Notes: a model not told the origin generated them from the sequence alone. Shown: positions 51,142-59,741, counted from the stretch's first letter. The stretch is 64,000 nt of DNA from Bacillota bacterium (GCA_023418995.1 JAEZYP010000063.1:1-64000), one strand, 5' to 3'. A program made the numbers and translations.

Positions 51142-51516
51142 TTATTTACTCATATGGGTAAGCTTATCCGCCTGTACCCAGGTATCTCTTAAATCCTGCA
51201 CCAGTGGAAGCAGCTCGTCCAGAAGCTCGGGATTATGGCTTGCCTCCGCCTTTGCGATCTGTTGATTAAAAAAAGTATAAAGCTGGTTCAGATTATCGGA
51301 AACGCTTTGCTTTTCATCCAGTACCGCAGACAGATAGGTAAAGATATTGCTGCACTTTACCGTGCATTTCAGGGAGGTAACATAGTTCTCACTTTTCATC
51401 ATCATTGAACCGTAGCGCAGGTTTTTGAGCGCCTCATCAAACAATGTGATGAGCTGCTCTCCCTGGGACATCGTGTTAATCGACTGCGTCTTGTATTGCT
51501 GAATTGGATTTGTCAT
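51142..51516 (-). CDS. fliS: Flagellin export chaperone FliS
   Basis: This 124-residue protein starts at the ATG at 51516 after CGGAGG. The family pattern MTNPIQQYKTQSINTMSQGE, then LITLFDEALKNLRYGSMMMK, and the helical bundle to the end are clear. FliS binds the C-terminus of flagellin and keeps it unfolded for export. It lies 35 bases after fliD. Confidence 0.93.
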   Translation of the reverse strand: MTNPIQQYKTQSINTMSQGEQLITLFDEALKNLRYGSMMMKSENYVTSLKCTVKCSNIFTYLSAVLDEKQSVSDNLNQLYTFFNQQIAKAEASHNPELLDELLPLVQDLRDTWVQADKLTHMSK

Positions 51517-51551
51517 AAATTAGCCTCCGTGTTTTTCATGTGTTTTTTAAC

Positions 51552-54500
51552 TCAGGAGGATGATGTATTGTTAAAGAATAAACTGGATTGTGCGTTCATA
51601 ACACTAAGATAAGATTCCAAAGCGGTGAATTTTCTATAATAGCGGTCCTGCTCCGTTTCAAGCTGGGTTTTTAAATCCTTGATTCTTGAGTTATAATCCG
51701 TAATTTGCCTTCCAATTACGCTAGTGTCGTAATCGCGGCTGGATATACCAGCTTTTTGAACCAGAAGACCGTCAGCACCGATGCTGGTATTGGTATTTTT
51801 TGTAATTATGGTTTTCAATCGGCTCGCAATACCGTCTTTTCCGGTAAACAGAGAGGCAACAAGGTCGGGGTTATTGGTCAGCGCACTTTTGAACTTTGTT
51901 TCATCTATGGTCAGCTTTCCGTATTTATCATAATCAACTTCTGTAATTCCTACAGAGTAAAGAGCATCCTTTACGGAATCGACCATATTAAACATTGCGT
52001 TACGCATATCGTAGCTGACGGTAGTGAGCAGAGAGTCCGACTGCAAAATTCCTTTTTTGGCGTAGGAGTCCCATTTCGCTATTTGGTCCGCCGTCATGGT
52101 CGACTTCTGGTCATCTGTTAGCGGCGCGTAGGTTTGACCCTCTGTTTTTTTGCTCTCGTTTACTTTGTCATTGATTACTTTTAAAAGAGCATTGTAATCA
52201 TCAATAAAACTGGATACCTTCTTGTACAGATCGTCTGTTTCACTCTTCACCGTAAATGTAATCGGTTTATCCTTTGTTACGGTGGTGTCCGCTTTTAAAA
52301 GCTCAAAATTCACTTCGTCCACAGTAAATTTATTCTCGGTGCGAGAAATTAAAGTGGCATTGTCCGGGTTTCCGTCGAAGCTTATCATTAATTCCGCGTT
52401 TCTACCGGCTGTTACCGAATAGTTTACCGCCCCGTTATTCTGCAGGATAACCTTGTTCCCGTTTACGCTCATGCTATAGCCGGATACACTGCCGATTGCA
52501 CTGCTCAAAGCGGATGTAAGCTGGGCAGCAGTAATGCTGGTGGGATCTTCTGAGCCATCACCAATTACAATTCCGATATTTCCGTTTTTGGTTATGCCGC
52601 CGATTAGGTTATCCGATGTAGCAAATTCGTAAGTTTTATTTCCGATTATAATTGTTTTTCCCAGCATGTCTTCGCCTGTTTTCCCGGTAAAATTATATTC
52701 CAGCGAAGAGCTTGATCCATTTCTAAAATTGCCGTTTACTATGCCTGAAACTGCAGGCTCATTTTGATATCCTGCCGCGTTTGCGGTAAATGTCACAATG
52801 CCGCCGGAAGAAGAACCTGTGTAACCGGAAAGTCCAATGTTTTTAAAAGCTGCGGCAATATCGTCGGCAGACGCGCCATCGGGAATCGTTATGGCGGTGT
52901 TTCCGGCGGCGGTATTTCCGTTGGTATCAAATTCATAGATGGCGCCGTCAATGGTGATGGTATCACCGTCATTAACAGTTCTTCCGTTAAAATCAAAAGT
53001 AAGCGCAGATTGCGTGTCTGCTTTTTTACCGAATAACACAGTGGCGAGGTTGCTGCCACCCAGGGTGGAAATATCCACCTTGCTGCCTTCGCCGCCATTA
53101 TCCGCGGTAATACTGAACGAATCCAGCGTGCTGGAATAGGCAACAGTGACATTCGCGTCATTGTCGTTATTGATGGTTGAAATTACGGTAGCAAGTGTAT
53201 CGGTAGCCTTAAAGGCGAATTCCTTGCCGTTTATTGATAATCCGAAAGATCCGTCCGAATTAGAGGTAAGGGTATTTCTTAGATTTCCGGTTAGATCTTT
53301 CAAAGTTTTATTGGCGTTGATTCTGTTAGATTCTCCTGCGTAGGTGTGCAACAGACCATCTGAGCCAAGCAGACCGGATGCGTCGCTGGAAACGACCGTG
53401 AAAGTAGAGGTTTCGTTGAGCGCTTTAAAGCTCAACTTTCCCGCGTTTATGCTGACCGCCACATTTCCGGTGCCAAAAACGTTGTTGAGCTTGCCCTGCA
53501 AGTAGGAAGCCATGCCCTCCGGCGTGGCATATGCATTTTTATCACTTTCATCGAACGTAACCCTTTTTGCCAATCCATTCAGGTCAAAGGTAATCGTAGC
53601 GCCTGCAAGCGTATCCTGCATATGGGTTTTAACCAGCTCAGCCCCGTTCACAGTTCCGGTAGCAGTGTAGACCCCTGTTCCGCTGTCAAAACCGAAGCCC
53701 TTGAGTACATTCTGGGTACCGCCGGTGACGTTCACTGCCCCCGCGGAACTGTTAAAAGTAATTTTTAAATCAGAATCCACATTGACAGAAAGCTTGTCCT
53801 TCAGCTCAGGATTATTCTTGATCGCGTTGTCTAAGCTTTGCTGCAATATCCGTTGATTTTCGGATTTCAGAGAATCTTGTAAAGCAGAATCCGTCGAGTC
53901 AGAAGTACATAATGAAATGGAAGATGGTATCTCCAAAGTATAGGATTTGCCCCCGATGGAGAAATCAAGGGAGGAACCGGAGGAGATCGAGTCATTAAAG
54001 AAGCTCCTGACATTCGTATCGCTCCCTAAAAGGGTAATTACACCAGCTTTTTTATCATCAGCCTTAAGCCCTAAACCGGATAACAGACCCGAGGAACCGC
54101 TTGCGATATAAAATGTATTAGTAGATAAATCTGACTTATTCAGTTTAACCTTACCGTCAAAAACGCTGAACTCTAGTTTACCGCTGATATCGCTATTGGC
54201 ATTGATTTTTTTGTTCAACGCCTCCGTTACCTTTTGCAGATATTCAATTCTTTCGGTATCGGATACGCCGCCTGCCAAGGCGGAATCATCCAGGCTAAAG
54301 TCGCCGTCAAGAGTGACGGCGTAGTCCTTACCCGCATAATTGATTGTTATGGAGGCTCCGGACAAGGCACTTCTTGTATAGGCATCCTTCACTTCCGACA
54401 GGGAAGTAACGGCTTGATTTGAAACCTTATAACTGGATGAAAAGCTTGCCTGAACCGCTAGCTGCTTGATTTGCGTAATTACCATATTTGAGGCATTGGT

Positions 54501-54836
54501 TGAGTTGCCGCTGACGTTCAGAGCGCTTGAGGTATTATTGATTGTGGAATTCTGAAAGAAGGCCCGCATAGATAAATTGCTGCTGCTGCTGGAGGTAGAG
54601 AAATATTTATCTTGAAATTCCTGTAGGGCGGACGTAACCTCCCGGTAAGAAGTCTGCCTCCAGGCGGCAAGCTGCTTATTCTGCATTAATTTATCTATTT
54701 TCTTCTGAGTGCCCATAGACAGCTGCTTTACTAAAGCATCGGTATCCAATCCGGACATTAAACCGCTCAATCTTCTGCTGGAGCTTGCTGTCAGGTTCAA
54801 TGAAGAGGAGGAGCCGGATGAACTAGAAGTATGCAT
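51552..54836 (-). CDS. fliD: Flagellar filament cap protein FliD, giant form
   Basis: This protein has 1094 residues, while most FliD proteins have about 450-700. The N-terminal FliD domain (RLSGLMSGLDTDALVKQLSM, about residues 20-125) and the C-terminal FliD domain (about 835-1094: FIDDYNALLKVINDKVNESK) are complete. Between them lie several flagellin IN-type modules, including segments such as SITINYAGKDYAVTLDGDFS, LDFSIGGKSYTLEIPSSISL and TITFDLNGLAKRVTFDESD. Two further beta domains follow (NDGDTITIDGAIYEFDTNGN and LGKTIIIGNKTYEFATSDN). FliD caps the filament, and the expanded middle is probably exposed at the tip, which suggests adhesion. It has a sigma-D-like promoter upstream. Confidence 0.93.
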   Translation of the reverse strand: MHTSSSSGSSSSLNLTASSSRRLSGLMSGLDTDALVKQLSMGTQKKIDKLMQNKQLAAWRQTSYREVTSALQEFQDKYFSTSSSSSNLSMRAFFQNSTINNTSSALNVSGNSTNASNMVITQIKQLAVQASFSSSYKVSNQAVTSLSEVKDAYTRSALSGASITINYAGKDYAVTLDGDFSLDDSALAGGVSDTERIEYLQKVTEALNKKINANSDISGKLEFSVFDGKVKLNKSDLSTNTFYIASGSSGLLSGLGLKADDKKAGVITLLGSDTNVRSFFNDSISSGSSLDFSIGGKSYTLEIPSSISLCTSDSTDSALQDSLKSENQRILQQSLDNAIKNNPELKDKLSVNVDSDLKITFNSSAGAVNVTGGTQNVLKGFGFDSGTGVYTATGTVNGAELVKTHMQDTLAGATITFDLNGLAKRVTFDESDKNAYATPEGMASYLQGKLNNVFGTGNVAVSINAGKLSFKALNETSTFTVVSSDASGLLGSDGLLHTYAGESNRINANKTLKDLTGNLRNTLTSNSDGSFGLSINGKEFAFKATDTLATVISTINNDNDANVTVAYSSTLDSFSITADNGGEGSKVDISTLGGSNLATVLFGKKADTQSALTFDFNGRTVNDGDTITIDGAIYEFDTNGNTAAGNTAITIPDGASADDIAAAFKNIGLSGYTGSSSGGIVTFTANAAGYQNEPAVSGIVNGNFRNGSSSSLEYNFTGKTGEDMLGKTIIIGNKTYEFATSDNLIGGITKNGNIGIVIGDGSEDPTSITAAQLTSALSSAIGSVSGYSMSVNGNKVILQNNGAVNYSVTAGRNAELMISFDGNPDNATLISRTENKFTVDEVNFELLKADTTVTKDKPITFTVKSETDDLYKKVSSFIDDYNALLKVINDKVNESKKTEGQTYAPLTDDQKSTMTADQIAKWDSYAKKGILQSDSLLTTVSYDMRNAMFNMVDSVKDALYSVGITEVDYDKYGKLTIDETKFKSALTNNPDLVASLFTGKDGIASRLKTIITKNTNTSIGADGLLVQKAGISSRDYDTSVIGRQITDYNSRIKDLKTQLETEQDRYYRKFTALESYLSVMNAQSSLFFNNTSSS

Positions 54837-54875
54837 AAAATTAACCTCCAGTTAAAATAAGACTTTATACTCTTT

Positions 54876-54903
54876 ATATCGTCTGAAAGGTCACAAAAAT
54901 TTA
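54876..54903 (-). promoter_or_regulatory. Sigma-D-like promoter of fliD
   Basis: Reading the minus strand, TAAA (54903-54900), a 16-base spacer and GACGATAT (54883-54876) resemble the sigma-D consensus. fliD starts 40 bases downstream of the -10 element. The spacer is one base longer than ideal. Confidence 0.5.
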
Positions 54904-54947
54904 GTATGATCGAGATAATTATTTCTTTGTTTAATTTTTGGAATAGT

Positions 54948-54973
54948 TAAATTTTATTATATTTTGTCGATAT
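54948..54973 (+). promoter_or_regulatory. Sigma-D-like promoter of the HD-GYP gene
   Basis: TAAA (54948-54951), a 14-base spacer and GTCGATAT (54966-54973) resemble the sigma-D consensus with a short spacer. It is divergent from the fliD promoter. Confidence 0.35.
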
Positions 54974-55071
54974 ATAATCGAAAATAAAATATTTATAACT
55001 TTCAAAATATGCCCTGCATGATTATTCGAATTATAGAATTTAATGATGTGGAAAGCGATGTGAGATTAGGA

Positions 55072-56175
55072 ATGACATTTATTTCGATTGATAAATTAGA
55101 AGCAGGAATGATGCTTGATCAGGATATATATCTTTATGATTATAAAACATGTAGAATTGCCATGCTAAAATCGGGGCAAGTGCTAACGCAGAGCTATATC
55201 AATCGGTTGGCTGAGCTGAGAATCACCGGGGCCTATATCCATTCGTTTGAGAAAAAGGATGCAAGCAGCGACCTGTTTTCTCCAATTAAAACAGAACTGA
55301 AGCTGGAAGCGATTTCAAGTGTTCAGCGTGTCTTTGAGATGTTTGACCACACAACGCAAAATATTAACGTGAACTGTATTAACCAGACGATGGAGGTATC
55401 CAAGAAACTGGTCAACGCGCTGAAAAACAACAAGGAAGCGAAAATCAGTATCGCGAATTTGAAGTCCTATGACGATTATACCTATAATCACTCTTTTGGC
55501 GTTTCTGTCCTTTCCATCGCAATTGGTATTTCGCTGGAGCTTAGAACCGCCGATCTCTATGAGCTGGGTTTTTGCGCGTTGCTTCATGATATCGGTAAAA
55601 TGTCAGTTCCTATTGAAATAATAGCAAAACCGGCTAGGCTTACAACCGATGAATTTGAAATTGTAAAAAAACACCCTCAAAAAGGTGCGGAATTTTTTTT
55701 GAAGAACAGCTTAGCCAACCGGAAAATATGTGCCGGAGTTTTGACTCACCATGAAAAATTCAACGGCTCCGGCTATCCGAACGGGTTAAGCGGAAACGGA
55801 ATTCCTTTATTTGGAAGGATTATTTCTGTAGCGGATGTGTACGATGCGCTTACCTCCGTCCGCCCTTACCGTAACCCTTCCAAACCCCCGGAGGCAATCG
55901 AATATATTATGGGCTGTACCGGTAACGCATTTGACTATAATATTGTGGAAGCTTTTCTGAAAAAAGTATCTCCATATCCGGTTGGTTCCTGTGTTAAGCT
56001 TAGCAACGGTGAAATTGCCATTATTATCAAGCAGAACGAGCAGCATCCGCTGCGGCCGGTCGTGCGATTTTTTAATCAGCCCAATATAATTTTAGATCTA
56101 TGTATGCAGCGTGATACACAGAGTATTGTAATCGAAGATATTTGTAATCTTTCAACGACACAACTGGAAGATTAA
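55072..56175 (+). CDS. HD-GYP domain cyclic-di-GMP phosphodiesterase (putative)
   Basis: The start chosen is the ATG at 55072 (367 residues). Longer in-frame starts exist to 55009, but the extra residues do not look like part of the fold. The N-terminal region is of unknown type. The HD-GYP domain (about 145-315) contains NHSFGVSVLSIAIG, LHDIGK and HHEKFNGSGYPNGLSG, which hold the metal-binding His/Asp residues and the GYP motif. It should hydrolyse cyclic-di-GMP and favour motility. Its position, divergent from fliD with a sigma-D-like promoter, links it to the flagellar regulon. Confidence 0.88.
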   Translation: MTFISIDKLEAGMMLDQDIYLYDYKTCRIAMLKSGQVLTQSYINRLAELRITGAYIHSFEKKDASSDLFSPIKTELKLEAISSVQRVFEMFDHTTQNINVNCINQTMEVSKKLVNALKNNKEAKISIANLKSYDDYTYNHSFGVSVLSIAIGISLELRTADLYELGFCALLHDIGKMSVPIEIIAKPARLTTDEFEIVKKHPQKGAEFFLKNSLANRKICAGVLTHHEKFNGSGYPNGLSGNGIPLFGRIISVADVYDALTSVRPYRNPSKPPEAIEYIMGCTGNAFDYNIVEAFLKKVSPYPVGSCVKLSNGEIAIIIKQNEQHPLRPVVRFFNQPNIILDLCMQRDTQSIVIEDICNLSTTQLED

Positions 56176-56270
56176 CTGTCTTCTTTTGAGTTGCTCACAA
56201 AGCTTTAGGGGAAATCTTCTCAAACGGTTTTTCGCTGTATTTGCCAATGAAAATCTACCTGACCGCTTGC

Positions 56271-56298
56271 AGCCATCGGATTAAAAAATCCGGTGGCT
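56271..56298 (+). terminator. Terminator of the HD-GYP gene
   Basis: AGCCATCGGATT pairs with AATCCGGTGGCT (one G-U), with an AAAA loop and a following TTTTTT. It ends the transcript upstream of the Cys-leader promoter. Confidence 0.85.
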
Positions 56299-56316
56299 TT
56301 TTTAGTAAAATTTTTC

Positions 56317-56345
56317 TTGACAAAAAAGCAGGAATGGTGTAACAT
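56317..56345 (+). promoter_or_regulatory. Promoter of the Cys-leader/transporter operon
   Basis: TTGACA (56317-56322) and TAACAT (56340-56345) have a 17-base spacer. CATATATATATACTAT at 56360-56375, just after the start of transcription, is shared with the second operon and may be an operator. Confidence 0.8.
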
Positions 56346-56399
56346 AATTACAAGTTAAACATATATATATACTATGAATTATAAAAGGAGATCGACCTT

Positions 56400-56498
56400 A
56401 TGACAAATCAGTTTTTATGCGAGTTTCAGGCGGCTGCTTGTTGTTGCTGCCATTCTGCAATAAAAAAATGGCTGATTTGCTGTTACAACCTTTTTTGA
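56400..56498 (+). CDS. Cysteine-rich leader peptide (32 aa)
   Basis: A short ORF starts at the ATG at 56400, after an AAAAGGAG site, and stops at TGA 56496-56498. Seven of 32 codons are Cys, at 7, 14-17 (four in a row) and 27-28. An intrinsic terminator begins 22 bases after the stop, before the transporter genes. This is the classical layout of a ribosome-stalling attenuator: slow Cys decoding would allow read-through. Small metal-binding function is an alternative. No homolog was checked. Confidence 0.75.
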   Translation: MTNQFLCEFQAAACCCCHSAIKKWLICCYNLF

Positions 56499-56507
56499 CG
56501 GTTTTTC

Positions 56508-56550
56508 CCCCGGATAAAGGCCGGACGGTAAATTGCCGCCCGGTATTTTT
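56508..56550 (+). terminator. Attenuator: terminator and competing hairpin after the Cys leader
   Basis: The terminator stem is CCGGACGG (56521-56528) with CCGCCCGG (56536-56543), one mismatch, followed by TATTTTT. A competing hairpin can form from CCCCGG (56508-56513) with CCGG and GG (56521-56524 and 56527-56528), which would use the whole 5' arm of the terminator. A ribosome at the leader stop would cover 56508-56510 and favour termination. Confidence 0.7.
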
Positions 56551-56601
56551 GTGCCTATTTTAATCTGTGGAGATAAAAATTTCAGGAAGGATGGTGATCA
56601 G

Positions 56602-57273
56602 TTGGATTATGTTTTTTTACTGAAAAGCCTGCCGCTCTATGCCCATGCGGCAGCGTTGACGCTCCGGATTTCCTTCTGGTCCGTCCTGTTTTCTCTGTGT
56701 ATTGGCTTTCTGTGCAGCATCTTAGTATATTTCAAAGTTCGGGTGCTCAAGTCTGCGGCAAACCTCTATATTGAAATTTCGAGAAATACACCTTCGCTGA
56801 TTCAGCTCTTTTTTCTATATTATGGGCTGACGCAAATCGGGCTTAAGCTCGAAGCGGAGACTTGTGCCGTTATCGGACTTACGTTCCTAGGAGGCGGCTA
56901 TATGGCAGAGGCATTCCGCGCGGGTCTGGAATCCGTCAGCCGAAGTCAGATTGAGTCGGGGATGAGTATCGGTTTGACGAAGCAGCAATTGATTCGTTAC
57001 GTCATTGTTCCGCAGGCATTTTCCGTGGCACTGCCGGCGCTGGAGGCAAACACAATTTTTTTGATTAAGGAAACCTCCATTGTCAGCGCCGTTGCGCTTT
57101 CCGACCTGATGTTTGTGGCAAAAGATTTAATTGGCATGTATTATTCAACCACGGAAGCACTTTTTGTGCTGGTGTTAGCCTATCTTATCATCCTGCTTCC
57201 GGTTTCTCTTTTGTTAACTGCTTTGGAAAGGAGGGTGCACTTTGGTCAATTCGGGAATTCTCGTAATTCTTGA
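56602..57273 (+). CDS. Polar amino acid ABC transporter permease (first)
   Basis: The start chosen is the TTG at 56602 (223 residues), preceded by GGTGAT. A longer frame to 56533 would begin inside the terminator hairpin. The protein has about five membrane helices and the polar amino acid permease pattern: NTPSLIQLFFLYYGLTQIGL, then the EAA-type loop EAFRAGLESVSRSQIESGMS. It is coupled to the second permease by a 32-base overlap. With the ATPase and binding protein it imports an amino acid, probably cystine, given the Cys leader (inference). Confidence 0.9.
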   Translation: MDYVFLLKSLPLYAHAAALTLRISFWSVLFSLCIGFLCSILVYFKVRVLKSAANLYIEISRNTPSLIQLFFLYYGLTQIGLKLEAETCAVIGLTFLGGGYMAEAFRAGLESVSRSQIESGMSIGLTKQQLIRYVIVPQAFSVALPALEANTIFLIKETSIVSAVALSDLMFVAKDLIGMYYSTTEALFVLVLAYLIILLPVSLLLTALERRVHFGQFGNSRNS

Positions 57274-57919
57274 CGGCGCAAATCTTTTCCGGCTGGTCGT
57301 CGGATTGCTTGTTACCCTAAAAATTGCCGTTGTGTCCGTTCTGATTTCCGGCGTTTTGGGGATTCTGTTCGGAATTGCCATGACCTCACGTTCAAAGGCC
57401 GTTCGGGCACTCTGCCGGGCTTATCTGGAAGCAATCCGTATTATTCCCCTTCTTGTGTGGCTGTTCCTCTTTTACTTTGGTCTTACTCGCGCAATAAATA
57501 TTAATTTGGGCGGAGAATTGATTTCCATTGTGGTGTTTTCGCTCTGGGGAACCGCAGAAATGGGAGACATTGTGCGCGGCGCAATGCAGTCACTGCCTAA
57601 GCACCAGAAGGAATCCGGTGCGGCGCTGGGGCTGACGGCTGCCCAGAATTACCGTTATATCATTATTCCTCAGATTGTTCGGCGTCTTTTACCGTCCGCA
57701 ATTAATCTTGCCACAAGAATGATTAAAACAACCTCTCTGGTCGTTTTAATCGGAGTGGTTGAGGTGCTCAAGGTAGGTCAGCAAATTATAGAGGTATCAA
57801 TTTTAAAGGCTCCGGCAGCTTCATTCTGGGTTTACGGACTGATTTTTGTTCTGTATTTTATTATTTGTTACCCAATATCGCTGTTGTCTAAGCAGTTGGA
57901 GCGCAGATGGCAGACTTAA
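57242..57919 (+). CDS. Polar amino acid ABC transporter permease (second)
   Basis: This 225-residue protein starts at the TTG at 57242, eight bases after an AGGAGGG site and overlapping the first permease. It has the same family layout, with EAIRIIPLLVWLFLFYFGLT and the EAA loop MGDIVRGAMQSLPKHQKESG. The two permeases form the membrane heterodimer. Membrane helices are at about 18-40, 60-80, 85-105, 150-175 and 190-215. Confidence 0.9.
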   Translation: MVNSGILVILDGANLFRLVVGLLVTLKIAVVSVLISGVLGILFGIAMTSRSKAVRALCRAYLEAIRIIPLLVWLFLFYFGLTRAININLGGELISIVVFSLWGTAEMGDIVRGAMQSLPKHQKESGAALGLTAAQNYRYIIIPQIVRRLLPSAINLATRMIKTTSLVVLIGVVEVLKVGQQIIEVSILKAPAASFWVYGLIFVLYFIICYPISLLSKQLERRWQT

Positions 57920-57930
57920 GGAGATAGGGA

Positions 57931-58680
57931 ATGGAACAAAAGCTTTTATTGGAATTAAAGGGATTACATAAAAATTATGAAGGCACGGAGGTTCTAAGGG
58001 GTGTTGATCTAAAGGTATACAAAGGAGAGGTCGTTGTTGTGATGGGCTCGTCCGGATGCGGAAAAAGCACGCTTTTGCGGTGTATCAACGGGTTGGAGCC
58101 AATTGAATCCGGCGAAATTTTTTACGACGGCGAACCGATTGAAAGCAGTAAATGGCATCTGGTTCGCCAAAAAATCGGAATGGTTTTTCAAAGCTATGAT
58201 CTTTTTCCGCACATGACCATTTTGGAAAACATCCTGCTTGGTCCTCTTAGGGTGCAAAAGCGCTGTCGGGAGGAAGCGCAGCGGCAGGCTTTGGGGCTGC
58301 TGGAACGAATCGGGCTGCCGGAACGAAAGGACGCCTACCCGCGTCAGCTTTCCGGCGGGCAGAAGCAGCGAGTAGCCATTGTGCGCGCATTGTGTATGAA
58401 CCCTGAAATTATGCTTTTTGACGAGGTTACCGCCGCTCTTGACCCAGAGATGGTGCGGGAGGTATTGGACGTTATGCTCGGGCTTGCAAAGCAGGGCATG
58501 ACTATGGTTATTGTTACACATGAAATGAGCTTTGCAAGAGCGGTGGCGGACAGAATCGTTTTTCTTGACAACGGAATTGTTGCCGAAGAATCCGGTGCAC
58601 AGGAATTTTTTCTTAATCCTAAAACCGATCGTGCAAAGAATTTCCTGAATATCTTTCAATTTGAAACAGAAAAGGGGTAA
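57931..58680 (+). CDS. Polar amino acid ABC transporter ATP-binding protein
   Basis: This 249-residue protein has Walker A in MGSSGCGKSTLLRCINGLEP, the signature LSGGQKQRVAIVRAL, and Walker B in IMLFDEVTAALDPEM. The His switch is in VTHEMSF. It is of the GlnQ/TcyC type and lies 11 bases after the second permease, after AAGGAG. Confidence 0.95.
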   Translation: MEQKLLLELKGLHKNYEGTEVLRGVDLKVYKGEVVVVMGSSGCGKSTLLRCINGLEPIESGEIFYDGEPIESSKWHLVRQKIGMVFQSYDLFPHMTILENILLGPLRVQKRCREEAQRQALGLLERIGLPERKDAYPRQLSGGQKQRVAIVRALCMNPEIMLFDEVTAALDPEMVREVLDVMLGLAKQGMTMVIVTHEMSFARAVADRIVFLDNGIVAEESGAQEFFLNPKTDRAKNFLNIFQFETEKG

Positions 58681-58685
58681 TTTTA

Positions 58686-59531
58686 ATGAAAAAAACAAGC
58701 AAGGTTTTAGCGTTTTTACTGGCGGCGGTGTTGACGGCCGGTTCACTGACCGGATGCGCACAGAACGCCTCGCAGTCTTCTCTGGAAAAAATCAAGCAGA
58801 ACGGAAAAATAAGAATTGGTGTCTTCAGCGATAAGCCGCCGTTCGGCTATGTGGATTCGAATGGCAAAAATCAGGGGTTTGATGTTTTTATTGCCAAACG
58901 GTTTGCAAAGGATTTGCTTGGTGATGAGAACAAGATTGAGTTTGTTCTGGTCGAAGCGGCCAGCCGCGTGGAGTATCTTCAGTCCGATAAGGTGGATATT
59001 ATCATGGCTAATTTTACTGTAACCGATGAACGAAAGCAGAAGGTTGACTTTGCAAATCCGTATATGAAGGTTGCACTGGGTGTGGTTTCTCCGGAAGGAT
59101 CGCCGATTACAGATGTTTCACAGCTCAAGGGCAAAAAATTGATTGTGAATAAGGGAACCACGGCAGAGACTTATTTTACCAAGAATTATCCGGACATAGA
59201 GCTTTTAAAATACGACCAGAATACGGAAGCCTTTCAAGCCTTGAAGGACGGAAGAGGTGCGGCGCTGGCGCATGATAACACGCTGCTGTTCGCTTGGGCA
59301 AGGGAAAACAAAGGCTTTACCACAGGGATTAAAACACTTGGCAGTCAGGATACTATTGCACCCGCAGTCAAAAAAGGGAACAGGGAGCTTCTTGACTGGG
59401 TAAACAACGAGCTTGCCACGCTGGGTAAGGAGAACTTCATCCACAGTGCCTATGATGCCGCACTCAAGCCTGCTTACGGCGACTCGGTGAAGGCGGACGA
59501 AGTTGTAATTGAGGGTGCAATAACAAAATAA
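58686..59531 (+). CDS. Solute-binding lipoprotein, family 3 (probably cystine)
   Basis: This 281-residue protein has a signal peptide with a lipobox (SLTGC at about residue 24), so it is a membrane-anchored lipoprotein. The family-3 fold is seen in KIRIGVFSDKPPFGYVDSNG, then DIIMANFTVTDERKQKVDFA and AALAHDNTLLFAWA. It delivers substrate to the transporter in the same operon. The close relationship to cysteine/cystine-binding proteins is inferred from the Cys leader and operon type, not from residues known to bind cystine. Confidence 0.9.
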   Translation: MKKTSKVLAFLLAAVLTAGSLTGCAQNASQSSLEKIKQNGKIRIGVFSDKPPFGYVDSNGKNQGFDVFIAKRFAKDLLGDENKIEFVLVEAASRVEYLQSDKVDIIMANFTVTDERKQKVDFANPYMKVALGVVSPEGSPITDVSQLKGKKLIVNKGTTAETYFTKNYPDIELLKYDQNTEAFQALKDGRGAALAHDNTLLFAWARENKGFTTGIKTLGSQDTIAPAVKKGNRELLDWVNNELATLGKENFIHSAYDAALKPAYGDSVKADEVVIEGAITK

Positions 59532-59549
59532 GAAAAAATACATTAGGGG

Positions 59550-59578
59550 TTGACAAACCGGGTGGATTGGTATAATAT
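59550..59578 (+). promoter_or_regulatory. Promoter of the Met-leader operon
   Basis: TTGACA (59550-59555) and TAATAT (59573-59578) have a 17-base spacer. TATAAT with a 15-base spacer is the alternative. CATATATATATAGTAT at 59591-59606 mirrors the element in the Cys operon at nearly the same distance. Confidence 0.8.
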
Positions 59579-59627
59579 AACTATACAATTCATATATATA
59601 TAGTATTTATTGAAGGGAGCAACCGCC

Positions 59628-59741
59628 ATGAAAACGAATTCCATCAACAGCTTCAGAATGAATTCCATGGTGTGCACGATGTGTGTCATGTGCTGCCGCA
59701 TGTCTAAAATTCATCATGGCCAACACTTCCTGCTGCTGTAA
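59628..59741 (+). CDS. Methionine/cysteine-rich leader peptide (37 aa)
   Basis: A short ORF starts at the ATG at 59628 after AAGGGAG and stops at TAA 59739-59741. Six Met codons (1, 11, 14, 18, 21, 25) and four Cys codons (16, 19, 22, 23) cluster in MVCTMCVMCCRM. A strong intrinsic terminator begins 21 bases after the stop, before capA and metNIQ. It is expected to control read-through by Met or Cys supply. No S-box or T-box features were seen in the same region. Confidence 0.75.
   Translation: MKTNSINSFRMNSMVCTMCVMCCRMSKIHHGQHFLLL

Noticed and set aside
56533..56601. Upstream start for the first permease of the Cys operon
   Set aside because: It would place the start inside the terminator hairpin and has no ribosome site. 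The TTG at 56602 has one.
58009..58761. Long leftward ORF opposite the ABC ATPase
   Set aside because: It is antisense to the ATPase gene and has no recognisable protein features.
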